Origin: Agromyces sp. 3263
GTDB taxonomy: Bacteria; Actinomycetota; Actinomycetes; Actinomycetales; Microbacteriaceae
Assembly (NCBI RefSeq): GCF_031456545.1
Contig: NZ_JAVDUV010000001.1
Coordinates: forward strand, 2,418,001 to 2,482,000
Direction: 5' to 3'
DNA length: 64,000 nt
Shown piece after piece: positions 25,246 through 33,346 of the stretch. Within the stretch, counting starts at the first letter, position 1, and the number at the start of each line of letters is the position of its first letter. Both the position numbers and the translations under genes were made by a program. The notes beneath the pieces are model-generated. The model made no database searches. It was not told where the DNA came from and worked only from the letters and a program-made list of their open reading frames with translations.

Positions 25246-26589
25246 TTACGGCGCGTTGGACGTGAGGTCGCTCGTGACGAGCCTGGCCTTGCCGCCGAGG
25301 TGCTCGATCCGGTCCACCGGCTCGAGGCGCACCACGACGTCGCCACGGAGCATCCGGCGCACCCGCTCGGCGACCTCCTCGGCCGCCGCGGCCGCGACCT
25401 CGCCGGAGTCCCCGGGCACGTAGCGGAGGGTCACCGCGTAGTCGGCGTGCTGGTGCAACTGGAACTGGGTGACCGCCGTCGGACGATCGTTGAAGAGGGT
25501 GCTCAGCCCGCCGGTCACCATGGTGCCGTCGGGCGTCCGCAGCACGTCGACGATCCGCCCCTGGATGGGATCGATGCGGGGGAGGGTCATGCCGCATGCG
25601 CACTGCCCCGAGCGCATCGCCGATCGATCGCCGATCCGGTAGCGGATGATCGGGAAGGCCGAATTGAGCAGGTCGGTGACGAGGACGTCGCCCTCGACTC
25701 CCTCGGGGGCGGCTTCACCCGACTGATCCACCACCTCCGCGATCCGGACGTCGCCGAACACGTGCAGCCCGTCGCGCTTCGCGCACTGCGCGGCGATCCA
25801 GGGAACCTCGGCGCTGCGGTAGCAGTCGAAGACCGGAGCGGCCAGGCAGGACTCGATGAACGCGCGCTTCGACGGCGTCAGCACCGACGCCGTGGAGGCG
25901 ATGGCCCGCGGCGGGGCCAGGTCGAGGCCCGCCCTCGTGATGAACTGCGCGAATTCGTGGAGGCCGTCGACGTAGCCCGTGAAGAGTGCGGGCCGGACCC
26001 GCTGCCACAGCCTCGTGAAGGAGCGCATCGACGCGTCGTCCATGGCTCGCGCGTCGAGGAGGATCTGCCGCGTGGGCCACCATTCCAGCCGGTGCACCAC
26101 CTCCTGACCAGGGGTCCGTGAACGGCGGTAGACGGAGGCGGAATCGTCGGCGGGATGTATCCCCCACCAGCGGTTCGCGCGCCACCAGAGCGACGCCGCA
26201 GGCGTGCGGGGATCCTGCCAGACGACCAGGGGCCGGCCGGTGCTGCCCCCGGTCGTCGATTGCAGCAGCTTCGGCGGGGCGGTCGAGGAGCGAAGCGCAT
26301 CGCCCGCATCGCGAAGCCCGTCCTTCTCCAGCACGGGCAGGTGCGCGAAGTTCGAGGCATCCTCGAAATCGCGCTCGGTGAAACCGGCATCACCGTAGAG
26401 TTCGCGGTAGAAGGCCGTCGTGCAGAAGGCGTGCCCCGCCAGCGCGATCGCACGCTCGGAAGCCCGAGCGGCGAGGACCTCGCCCGGGAGTCGCTCCGCC
26501 TGCCGCATCACGCGGGCGTGGGCGCGGTCGGGCCGCTGCGCGATCTTCGTCTTGAACTCGAACACGCCTCGTGCGAATGCGCCCGACAT
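25246..26589 (-). CDS. PaaK/CapK-like adenylate-forming enzyme
   Basis: The 447-residue protein belongs to the phenylacetate-CoA ligase-like branch of the ANL superfamily that occurs in capsule clusters (CapK). The phosphate-binding loop is STTGGSTGRPLVV, followed by SAEVPW in place of the usual YGxTE, the hinge-type IIRYRIGDRS, and a Cys pair (QCACGM) near it that may bind zinc. Such enzymes activate an acid by adenylation, perhaps to decorate the polymer with an acyl or amino-acid group; the substrate is unknown. GGAGGGAA is 5-7 nt before the ATG. A TAGGAT -10 box abuts a strong hairpin from the GH16 gene behind it. Confidence 0.82.
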   Translation of the reverse strand: MSGAFARGVFEFKTKIAQRPDRAHARVMRQAERLPGEVLAARASERAIALAGHAFCTTAFYRELYGDAGFTERDFEDASNFAHLPVLEKDGLRDAGDALRSSTAPPKLLQSTTGGSTGRPLVVWQDPRTPAASLWWRANRWWGIHPADDSASVYRRSRTPGQEVVHRLEWWPTRQILLDARAMDDASMRSFTRLWQRVRPALFTGYVDGLHEFAQFITRAGLDLAPPRAIASTASVLTPSKRAFIESCLAAPVFDCYRSAEVPWIAAQCAKRDGLHVFGDVRIAEVVDQSGEAAPEGVEGDVLVTDLLNSAFPIIRYRIGDRSAMRSGQCACGMTLPRIDPIQGRIVDVLRTPDGTMVTGGLSTLFNDRPTAVTQFQLHQHADYAVTLRYVPGDSGEVAAAAAEEVAERVRRMLRGDVVVRLEPVDRIEHLGGKARLVTSDLTSNAP

Positions 26590-26620
26590 GCGGTTTCCCT
26601 CCGTCGCGCTGGGATGCCTG

Positions 26621-26626
26621 ATCCTA
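26621..26626 (-). promoter_or_regulatory. -10 box (TAGGAT) of the PaaK-like gene
   Basis: On the minus strand TAGGAT (26626-26621) lies 3 nt after the end of the large hairpin at 26630-26667 and 31 nt before the ATG at 26589. Confidence 0.5.
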
Positions 26627-26629
26627 GCA

Positions 26630-26667
26630 ATCGGCCGGTGAGCACACAGGGGTGCTCACCGGCCGAT
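26630..26667 (-). terminator. Very strong hairpin terminator of the secreted GH16 gene
   Basis: The perfect 16-bp arms start ATCGGCCGGTGAGCAC and repeat in inverse after a 6-nt loop (ACAGGG). It begins 21 nt downstream of the GH16 stop and runs almost into the next gene's -10 box. Confidence 0.85.
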
Positions 26668-26687
26668 CGGTCATTCAGGGGCTCGGA

Positions 26688-28262
26688 TCAGCCCTGGTAC
26701 TTCCAGATCCGGACGTAGTCCACCTGGTAGTCCAGCGGCTGCGTCCACGACTTGTTGTTCGGGTCGGGCAGGCCCCAGTACGTCGCCGACGGGCCGACGT
26801 GCAGGTTCAGTCGCACGTGCAGGGGCGAACCGAAGAACGACGGGTTCCACAGGTTCGGGTGCGTGGCCGGCGTCACTCGGGTGAGCTGCTTGCCGTCGAC
26901 GATGATCGCCGCGTAGGTGGGCGTGAACTCGAATGCGTACGTGTGGAAGTCATCCCACACGGGAGTGGCCGCGCCGAAGTCGGCGTGGGTCCAGTAGTAC
27001 TTCTGGTTGCCCGAGCCCGACGTCTGCGTGTGCACCGTGGTCGTCGCGGTGTCGATGCGCTGACCGCCGGGGGCCGCCGTCTCGTTGTAGCCCCACGCCT
27101 CCATGATGTCGATCTCGCCGCTCTGGCTGTTGCGGAGCCAGAACGCGGCCAGCGACCCGAAGGTCTTGGGCCCGGTCGGCGTCTTGGCGCGGATCTCCCA
27201 GCGGCCGTACTGCTGCGAGTACGACATGTCGTCGGACTGCAGCTTGCGCTGGTCCATGTAACCGGTCTTGTGGGTGATGGTCGGCACGCCGGCCTGGCCG
27301 GCCGGTCGGCTGAACGGCTGGTCGAGCCAGTCGGCCTTGAGGTGTGCGATGCCGGCGGCGTCGACGCTCACCTGGCTGGACTCGGGCTCAGCCGCGTCCT
27401 GCAGGAGCCCGAGGTCCGAGCGGTCACGGACGTTCCACTTCGTCGGGTCGATGGCCGGCTGGCCGCTGGAGTTCTTGAACGTGAACTCGTCGCGCCAGGT
27501 GGGGGCGCCCCATCCGGCGATCTCGCCGCTGTCCGAGCCCGTGCCTGGAGCCGGCGGAGTCGGCGCGTCCGCTTCGGACGGCACGGTGTAGGTGAGCGCC
27601 GCGTCGAAGCTCGTGTTGTACGTCTTGCGCCAGTTCGAGTGCACCTCGGCGGCGATCACGTTCGCACCGGCGCGAAGCGACGATGCGGGCACCTGCACGG
27701 TGATCAGGTCGGCTCGCGCCGCCGTGCTCTGCGGAGCCGACGTCGCGTACGTGCCCGGGCCGATCGCCCCGGCGGGCATGTTGCGGCGAACCGCCTCGAC
27801 GCCGTTGACGTAGACGACGACGCCGTCGTCGGCCCACGTCTGCAGGGTCAGGCCCGACGCGGGCACTGCCGCGAGCGAGAAGCCACGCGCGAAGTAGCTC
27901 GCGAGCGGTGCAGGGCTGCCCTGCTCCAGCTGCGTGCCGAGCTGGCCGGGGTTCAGGCCGAACCCGAGCGGCGCCGTGCCGGTCGACCACGACGTGGAGC
28001 CGCTGGTCCAGGACGAGGCGGGGGCGGTGGAGCCCCGGTAGTACGACCACCCGGAGCTTGCGAAGGGGAGGACGGTGGCCTGGGAATCGGCGGCCGACGC
28101 CGTGGCGTCCGTCGCGATGGCCGCGGCGCCCATCGTGCTGATGGCGAGCGCGGCTGCGATGGCGCCGCCGATGGCGACGCGGGTGAGGGATCTGCGGTTG
28201 GGGGTTTTGTTCGGTGGGGTCAGCGGGGGCTTGGCCTTGAGCAAAATTGGGGAACCTAACAT
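26688..28262 (-). CDS. Secreted GH16 endo-beta-glucanase with N-terminal beta module
   Basis: The 524-residue exported enzyme has three parts. The signal region has basic residues (NRRSLTR), a hydrophobic core and an AxA-type site near residue 58. A beta module of about 160 residues follows (WSYYRGSTAPASSW ... WADDGVVVYVNGVEAVRRNMPAG ... SNWRKTYNTSFDAAL). The C-terminal GH16 catalytic domain has the intact motif GEIDIMEAW. The N-terminal module is homologous to the two modules of the giant protein at 36975. A natural role is trimming or remodelling the locus's own glucan-type polymer, or a fungal/plant beta-glucan. The start at 28262 lacks a clear ribosome site. Confidence 0.9.
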   Translation of the reverse strand: MLGSPILLKAKPPLTPPNKTPNRRSLTRVAIGGAIAAALAISTMGAAAIATDATASAADSQATVLPFASSGWSYYRGSTAPASSWTSGSTSWSTGTAPLGFGLNPGQLGTQLEQGSPAPLASYFARGFSLAAVPASGLTLQTWADDGVVVYVNGVEAVRRNMPAGAIGPGTYATSAPQSTAARADLITVQVPASSLRAGANVIAAEVHSNWRKTYNTSFDAALTYTVPSEADAPTPPAPGTGSDSGEIAGWGAPTWRDEFTFKNSSGQPAIDPTKWNVRDRSDLGLLQDAAEPESSQVSVDAAGIAHLKADWLDQPFSRPAGQAGVPTITHKTGYMDQRKLQSDDMSYSQQYGRWEIRAKTPTGPKTFGSLAAFWLRNSQSGEIDIMEAWGYNETAAPGGQRIDTATTTVHTQTSGSGNQKYYWTHADFGAATPVWDDFHTYAFEFTPTYAAIIVDGKQLTRVTPATHPNLWNPSFFGSPLHVRLNLHVGPSATYWGLPDPNNKSWTQPLDYQVDYVRIWKYQG

Positions 28263-28396
28263 CTCGACTTGGTCACGAATCAGACGCCCACTGTAAGGGC
28301 ACGGTTCTCGATCGCCAAACTAAACTGAGAATCCGTCGGGAAGATGGTGGGAGCGGTTGCGGCCCCGCCTCCACCGGTTCCGCGTCGGGGCCACGT

Positions 28397-28402
28397 TACG
28401 AT
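28397..28402 (+). promoter_or_regulatory. -10 box (TACGAT) of the Wzz-like gene
   Basis: TACGAT lies 28 nt before the ATG at 28430, with a GAGGGGG ribosome site between. The GH16 gene diverges from the same 168-bp region. Confidence 0.4.
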
Positions 28403-28429
28403 GACTCATCCGGATGGCGAGGGGGCCGC

Positions 28430-29278
28430 ATGCTCGACGACGTCTTTCACAGCATCGCGCGACGCTGGCGATGGCTTGTCGGCGTGACGATACTGATGAC
28501 GCTCCTCGGGCTCGCGCTCGGCCTCCTCTGGCCCGACCGGTACACCGCCACCGCATCGGTCACGGTCGAGTCGATCACCATCGGCGAGCAGACCCAGGAC
28601 GTCAACATGGAGACCCAGCGGCTCGTCGCCCGGTCGACCGAGGTGCTCTCCATCGCCGCGGAGAACGTCGACGACGTGTCGGTCGCCCAGCTGCGGGGCG
28701 CCCTGCAGGTGAATGTGCCACGTGGCTCGCAGGTGCTCGAGTTCATCGTCACCGCGCCGTCGGCCGAGGCCGCGGCCGAGCAGGCGAACGCCATCGCGGA
28801 GGCCTACCTGGAACAGCGCACGGCGGCCGTCGAGGAGCGCATCACCGAGGCGTCCGCGACCTTGACCTCGACCGCCGACGAACTCGCCGCGCAGGCCGCC
28901 GGCCTCGCCCCCGACGACCCCAGGCGCATCTCGCTCGAGAGCCAGGTGCAGGCGCTGCAGGACCAGCGCGCGGTGCTGATCGCCACCTCCTTCGACGCGG
29001 GCGCACTCATCGACCCGGCCGTCGCGCCGACCGACACGGATAAGCCGAAGCTCTATGTCTTCGTGGCGGCCGGATTCTTCCTCGGCCTGTTTCTCGGCGC
29101 CTTCGTGGCGCTGATCAGGGACCGGCTCGCCCGCCGTGGCGAGCGAGCGGCGGAGGACGTCGGGTTGGAGCGGGCCGAGCCCCGGACGGCCGACGATGCA
29201 GCGGCGGTCGACCTCGGAAGCCCGGCGAGCGCCGGCGTGCGCGACGTGGCACCGGCGGGCCCGGGTTCCTCCTCCTGA
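28430..29278 (+). CDS. Wzz/chain-length-determinant family protein
   Basis: The 282-residue protein has the polysaccharide co-polymerase layout. A short cytoplasmic start is followed by a membrane helix (LVGVTILMTLLGLALGLLW) and YTATASVTVES, the typical Wzz strand. A long periplasmic-type coiled region (residues about 100-185, Ala/Glu-rich) leads to a second helix (VFVAAGFFLGLFLGAFVALI) and an acidic tail. There is no kinase domain. It is expected to set polymer length together with the Wzy protein at 34845. The ATG at 28430 is placed just ahead of the first helix. Confidence 0.85.
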   Translation: MLDDVFHSIARRWRWLVGVTILMTLLGLALGLLWPDRYTATASVTVESITIGEQTQDVNMETQRLVARSTEVLSIAAENVDDVSVAQLRGALQVNVPRGSQVLEFIVTAPSAEAAAEQANAIAEAYLEQRTAAVEERITEASATLTSTADELAAQAAGLAPDDPRRISLESQVQALQDQRAVLIATSFDAGALIDPAVAPTDTDKPKLYVFVAAGFFLGLFLGAFVALIRDRLARRGERAAEDVGLERAEPRTADDAAAVDLGSPASAGVRDVAPAGPGSSS

Positions 29279-29287
29279 CGACGGCGC

Positions 29288-30169
29288 TCAGCGCGCGACC
29301 GTCTCGCCCCACAGCTCCTCGACGATGTCGACAGTCGCCTCGATGTGCTGGCGCGACGACGCCCCGAACACGATCGACTCGATCTGGGGCCGGGCATGCA
29401 CCCACTCGAGCGCCTCTCGCGCCGGGATCGCGCCCGACGCGAAGACCGACATCGCGATCGGCCGGAATCGACGCGTCGCCAGCACCTCGTCGTAGGCGGC
29501 TGTGCCGCCCGACACCCGGAACGACAGCTTGTTCATGTTCGAGCACACGATGGGGTTCTCGATCCCGGCGCGCTCGAGGGTCTCGAGCGCGAGCGGCAGG
29601 TTCATCGTGATGAACCCCGGCTCCGCACCGTATCGGGAACGCACGTGGTCGGCGAAGATGGAGAACGCCGCGTCGAAGCGCAGCCCCAGCAGGAGGTCGA
29701 CGACGACATTCTGCAGGAACACGACCGGCGTCGAGAGCCCCCGGAACATCTTCATCTCGGAATCCACGAGGAGCGTCACGAGGCCCTCGACGTCCTTGCC
29801 GGCGAACGCCCGCCCGCCGCGCATCGCCGCGTTGAGGTAGCCCTCGTCGGGAAGGAAGTGACGGAGGGCGCCCAGCATGCCGTGCTCGGTGACGGCGTTG
29901 GCGTACTTGTGCGCATACGGCATGCACGGCAGGAACGTGAAGCCGTCATACCGGTCGGGATGCGCGCGCACGTGCTCCGCGACCTCGGCGATGCGCTCGT
30001 GCGTCGTGCACATGAACGAACGTACGCCGGCCGCGTAGGCACTGTCGATCACCTCGATGATCGCGCCCGTGTCCTGGAACCGCATGGCGCTCTGGCGGGC
30101 CCGCTCCTCGGACATGTGGTTCACGCCGAAGAACTGGTTGTCGCCGAAGAGGAGCCGATCGAGCTTCAT
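29288..30169 (-). CDS. TIM-barrel protein resembling aldo/keto reductases
   Basis: The protein has 293 residues. The opening RLLFGDNQFFGVNH and the alternating strand/helix pattern (VIDSAYAAGVRSFMCTTHE ... NPIVCSNMNKLSF ... IESIVFGASSRQHIEATV) resemble a (beta/alpha)8 barrel of the aldo/keto reductase class. The standard Asp-Tyr-Lys-His set is not clearly present. It overlaps the Gfo/Idh/MocA gene by 4 bp (ATGA), so the two proteins are likely made together and may act on the same sugar intermediate. The precise reaction is unknown. Confidence 0.65.
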   Translation of the reverse strand: MKLDRLLFGDNQFFGVNHMSEERARQSAMRFQDTGAIIEVIDSAYAAGVRSFMCTTHERIAEVAEHVRAHPDRYDGFTFLPCMPYAHKYANAVTEHGMLGALRHFLPDEGYLNAAMRGGRAFAGKDVEGLVTLLVDSEMKMFRGLSTPVVFLQNVVVDLLLGLRFDAAFSIFADHVRSRYGAEPGFITMNLPLALETLERAGIENPIVCSNMNKLSFRVSGGTAAYDEVLATRRFRPIAMSVFASGAIPAREALEWVHARPQIESIVFGASSRQHIEATVDIVEELWGETVAR

Positions 30170-31269
30170 GCGTGCCGCTCCGACCTGCGAGCCGCCCGTG
30201 CCGCTCGCCATCCGTGCGCCTGCGGCTCGACGACCTTCGCGCTGGCGTCGTCGGGGTGCAGGAAGCGCTCGATCACCACGTCGGTCACGGCCGCGCTGGT
30301 GAAGTCGTTGACCGGGTCCCACGTCTCGCCGCGCTTCGCTCGTTCGACCGAGCGCACGAAGTGGTCGAGCTCGGCGCTGTACTCCTCGCCCCGCAGGTAG
30401 AAGCCCACCGGCGGCGTCAGGGCCGTCGTGTTCGCCACGGTCCAGCCTCGCCGGTACCCGTCGGGCACCGACGCGGTGTCGCGAAGGAACACCTGGATCT
30501 CCTGGCGATCGGCGAGGATCTTGCCGTGGTCGCCCCACAGGGTGACTCGCGTGGTCATCTTGCGGTACGACTCATCCGACCAGTTCACCGACAACTGCGC
30601 GCTCGCACCGCTCGCGTATCCGAGGGTGCCGTAGATCTCGTCGTCGGTCTCGGCCGAGAACACCCGGCCGAGCACCGCACCGGTCACGGAGTCGGGCTCG
30701 CCGAGGTACCAGCCCAGCAGGTCGAGCGGATGCGCCGCATAGTCGTAGAGCGCTCCGCCACCGGCCGAACGCCGGCTGCGCCAGGTCTCGCCCTTGGGGC
30801 GGAGGACCACCGGCCCGTAGGCCTCGGCCAGCGCATGACTGACCTGGCCGATGGCGCCGGCGTCGAGCAGCCGCTTCACCTCGCCGAAGGTGCCGACGAA
30901 CCGGTTGTGGTAGCCGACCTGGCTGACGAGGCCGAGTTCGGCGGCTCGCTCCGCGAGGCGCATGGAGTCGGCCGCGCTCAGCGAGAGCGGCTTCTCGCAG
31001 AACACGTGGATCCCGCGGTCGAGCGCCGCACCCACGAGGTCGACATGCGAGGCCGACGGCGTCGCGATGAGCACTCCGTCGAGGTCTGCGGTGTCGAGCA
31101 TGCGCTGCGCGTCGGTGTACTTCGCCACGCCGGTGTACTTCTCGAGCACGTCGAGCAGGTAGCCCATCGAGTCGCACACGCCGGCGACCTCGACCGACGG
31201 GTGCGCCCCCAAGATCGACAGGTGCGAGAGGCCCATCTTCCCTGCGCCGACGACCCCGATCCTGACCAT
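30166..31269 (-). CDS. Gfo/Idh/MocA family NAD(P)-dependent oxidoreductase
   Basis: The 367-residue two-domain dehydrogenase has the Rossmann motif VVGAGKMGLSHLSIL at residues 6-20. The family signature CEKPLSLS carries the catalytic Lys of EKP, and the C-terminal alpha/beta sheet domain follows. Members oxidise or reduce sugar rings, including nucleotide-sugar 3-dehydrogenation. Placement in the polysaccharide locus, coupled to the TIM-barrel gene, suggests synthesis of an unusual sugar or cyclitol. It is divergent from the GT2 gene at 31378. Confidence 0.9.
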   Translation of the reverse strand: MVRIGVVGAGKMGLSHLSILGAHPSVEVAGVCDSMGYLLDVLEKYTGVAKYTDAQRMLDTADLDGVLIATPSASHVDLVGAALDRGIHVFCEKPLSLSAADSMRLAERAAELGLVSQVGYHNRFVGTFGEVKRLLDAGAIGQVSHALAEAYGPVVLRPKGETWRSRRSAGGGALYDYAAHPLDLLGWYLGEPDSVTGAVLGRVFSAETDDEIYGTLGYASGASAQLSVNWSDESYRKMTTRVTLWGDHGKILADRQEIQVFLRDTASVPDGYRRGWTVANTTALTPPVGFYLRGEEYSAELDHFVRSVERAKRGETWDPVNDFTSAAVTDVVIERFLHPDDASAKVVEPQAHGWRAARAARRSERHA

Positions 31270-31336
31270 CGGACCTCCCGGATGCCGCGCACGGATGTCT
31301 CTGGCCTCATCCTATCTGCGCCGGGCATCCCGCCGA

Positions 31337-31342
31337 TAGGAT
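31337..31342 (+). promoter_or_regulatory. -10 box (TAGGAT) of the GT2-PssD-PssE operon
   Basis: TAGGAT is 35 nt before the ATG at 31378, which has AGGGAGG 4 nt upstream. Confidence 0.5.
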
Positions 31343-31377
31343 GCAGGCACCCCTTCAACGAGTGGCAGGGAGGTGGC

Positions 31378-32292
31378 ATGAGCTCGCCCCCGATCACTGC
31401 TGTCGTCCCCACTCACAATCGTCCCGACATGATGCGGCGGGCGGTCGAAAGTATTCTGGCGCAGGAATATGACGGACCGATCGAGGTCATCGTCGTGTTC
31501 GATGCGTGCGACCCGGTGCTGCCCGACGTGGACATCCCGGAGGGGCGCACCCTCCACGGCGTGGTCAACGAGCGCGTCCGCGGCCTCGCCGGTGCGCGGA
31601 ACACCGGCATCACGGGGGCATCGCATGAGCTCGTCGCGTTCCTCGACGACGACGACGCCTGGATGCCCGGCAAGCTCACCGTGCAGGCCGAGGCGTTCGC
31701 GCGTCACCCCGCGGCCGTGCTCGTCGGTACCGCGATGATCGTCGACGACGGTGAGCGGACGCACGAACGCCTGGTCGGCTCCACCCTCGTCGACCACACG
31801 ATGCTGTTGCATGACCGGCTCCCCGGCCTGCACTCCAGCAGCTTCGTCGTGCGCCGTTCCGCGCTCATGGGCGACCTGGGGCTCATCGACGAGGCGCTGC
31901 CCCGCAGCTATGGCGAGGACTACGACCTCCTCCTGCGCGCGACCGCGCTGGGCGAGGTCGTCGTCGTCGACGAGCCGTTCGTCACCGTGACCTGGCAGGG
32001 ACAGTCGTACTTCTTCGGGCGGTGGAAGGACTACGCGGACGCCCTGGAGTACCTCCTCGCGAAGCATCCCGACTTCGCGGAGCACCGGAGGGCCGTCGGG
32101 CGGATCGAATCGCAGATCGCATTCGCGCGCGTCTCGGCGGGGCAGCGAGAGGACGGGCTCCGATGGGCGAGGCGTTCGCTCGCCCACTCCCCGACGCAGG
32201 TCAAGGCCGCACTCGCCATGCTCATCGCCGCGCGGGTGCTCACCACCGAGCAGGTGACCCGGATCGTCCAGCGGTTCGGGAAGGGCATCTGA
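31378..32292 (+). CDS. GT2 family glycosyltransferase
   Basis: The 304-residue GT-A fold enzyme begins TAVVPTHNRPDMMRRAV, the nucleotide-sugar binding strand. The metal-binding DxD region is FLDDDDAWM at about residues 92-100, and the acceptor-side acidic motif is YGEDYDLL. The C-terminal 60 residues are helical without membrane segments, so it is cytoplasmic or peripheral. AGGGAGG sits just before the ATG. It leads a three-gene operon (1 nt gap to PssD). The donor sugar is unknown. Confidence 0.9.
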   Translation: MSSPPITAVVPTHNRPDMMRRAVESILAQEYDGPIEVIVVFDACDPVLPDVDIPEGRTLHGVVNERVRGLAGARNTGITGASHELVAFLDDDDAWMPGKLTVQAEAFARHPAAVLVGTAMIVDDGERTHERLVGSTLVDHTMLLHDRLPGLHSSSFVVRRSALMGDLGLIDEALPRSYGEDYDLLLRATALGEVVVVDEPFVTVTWQGQSYFFGRWKDYADALEYLLAKHPDFAEHRRAVGRIESQIAFARVSAGQREDGLRWARRSLAHSPTQVKAALAMLIAARVLTTEQVTRIVQRFGKGI

Positions 32293-32293
32293 G

Positions 32294-32743
32294 ATGCGGG
32301 TGCTCATCGTCTGCTCGTCGGGAGGTCACCTGACCCAGGCGCTCGCGCTCAGGGACTGGTGGGCTCAGCACGAGCGATCGTGGGTCACCCTGCCCACCGA
32401 GGACGCCCGATCCCGCCTCGTCGGCGAGCACGTCGTGGAGGCGCATTACCCGACCGTGCGGAACCTCCCCAACCTCCTTCGGAACTTCCGCCTGGCGCGC
32501 CGCGTGCTCCGCGAGGTGCGACCGGACCTCGTCTTCAGCACCGGGGCGGCGATCGCCCTTCCGTTCTTCACGCAGGCGCACCACTACGGCGCTCGCACCG
32601 CGTTCCTCGAGCCCGTCGACCGCATCACCACGCCATCGCTGAGCGGCCGACTCGTCTACCCGTTCTCCGACGCCTTCCTCGTGCAGTGGGCGTCGCTGCA
32701 GTCGGTCTATCCCGAGGCCCGCGACATCGGAGTCGTGCTGTGA
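32294..32743 (+). CDS. PssD/Alg14-like glycosyltransferase subunit
   Basis: The 149-residue protein corresponds to the membrane-anchoring, acceptor-binding half of a bipartite GT-B enzyme, as in yeast Alg14 and bacterial PssD/EpsE. It starts VLIVCSSGGHLTQAL, the diagnostic Gly-rich loop. VFSTGAAIALPF and AFLEPVDRITTPSLSGRLV are also family-typical. It overlaps the next gene by 4 bp (GTGA), and both halves are needed for activity in known pairs. Confidence 0.9.
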   Translation: MRVLIVCSSGGHLTQALALRDWWAQHERSWVTLPTEDARSRLVGEHVVEAHYPTVRNLPNLLRNFRLARRVLREVRPDLVFSTGAAIALPFFTQAHHYGARTAFLEPVDRITTPSLSGRLVYPFSDAFLVQWASLQSVYPEARDIGVVL

Positions 32744-33303
32744 GTGCCAGGACCGTGGTCGTGAGCGCGGGGAGCTACCACCTGCCGTTCCAGCGGCTTG
32801 TCGACTGGATGACGCCGTGGGTCGCCGAGCACCCCGAGGTGCACGTGATCATGCAGCACGGTCCCAGCCATCCGCTCCCGGGTGCCGAGAACCACGACGT
32901 GCTCCCGTACGGCGAGCTGCTCGATCGGTGCCGGACCGCCGACGCCATCGTGCTGCAGGGCGGCGCCGGGGGCGTCATGGACATGCGGGCCATCGGCCGC
33001 GTCCCTATCGTGGTTCCACGGGTCCCCGTCGACGCCGAGGTCGTGGACGAGCACCAACTGATCTTCACCGAACGGGCCGAGCGGCTCGGCACGGTGCATC
33101 GGGCGATCACGCGTGAGCAGCTCTGGTCCTGCCTCGACGGGATGCTGGACGGCAGCATCGCCACGTCGGCGCCACGGTCCGAGCCGACGCCAGGGGTGGT
33201 GGCCGCGGCATCCGTGCTCGGAACGCTGCCCGAGCGACTGCCCGTGCCGGCGAGGGTCGCACGGCTCGGCCGCTCGGTCCGCGGCATCCTCTTCGGTCGC
33301 TGA
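32740..33303 (+). CDS. PssE/Alg13-like glycosyltransferase subunit
   Basis: The 187-residue catalytic half of the bipartite GT belongs to the family 28 C-terminal domain. The UDP-sugar binding features are MQHGPS, AIVLQGGAGGVMD and PIVVPRVP. The GTG at 32740 overlaps the PssD stop, the expected arrangement for a coupled pair. The C-terminus has an extra Pro/Ala-rich stretch and a basic end. The sugar donor is probably UDP-linked. Confidence 0.88.
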   Translation: MSARTVVVSAGSYHLPFQRLVDWMTPWVAEHPEVHVIMQHGPSHPLPGAENHDVLPYGELLDRCRTADAIVLQGGAGGVMDMRAIGRVPIVVPRVPVDAEVVDEHQLIFTERAERLGTVHRAITREQLWSCLDGMLDGSIATSAPRSEPTPGVVAAASVLGTLPERLPVPARVARLGRSVRGILFGR

Positions 33304-33346
33304 GTGCGCCGACCGCGCCAAGCGCTGACCTGCCGAGCCGGGCCGA

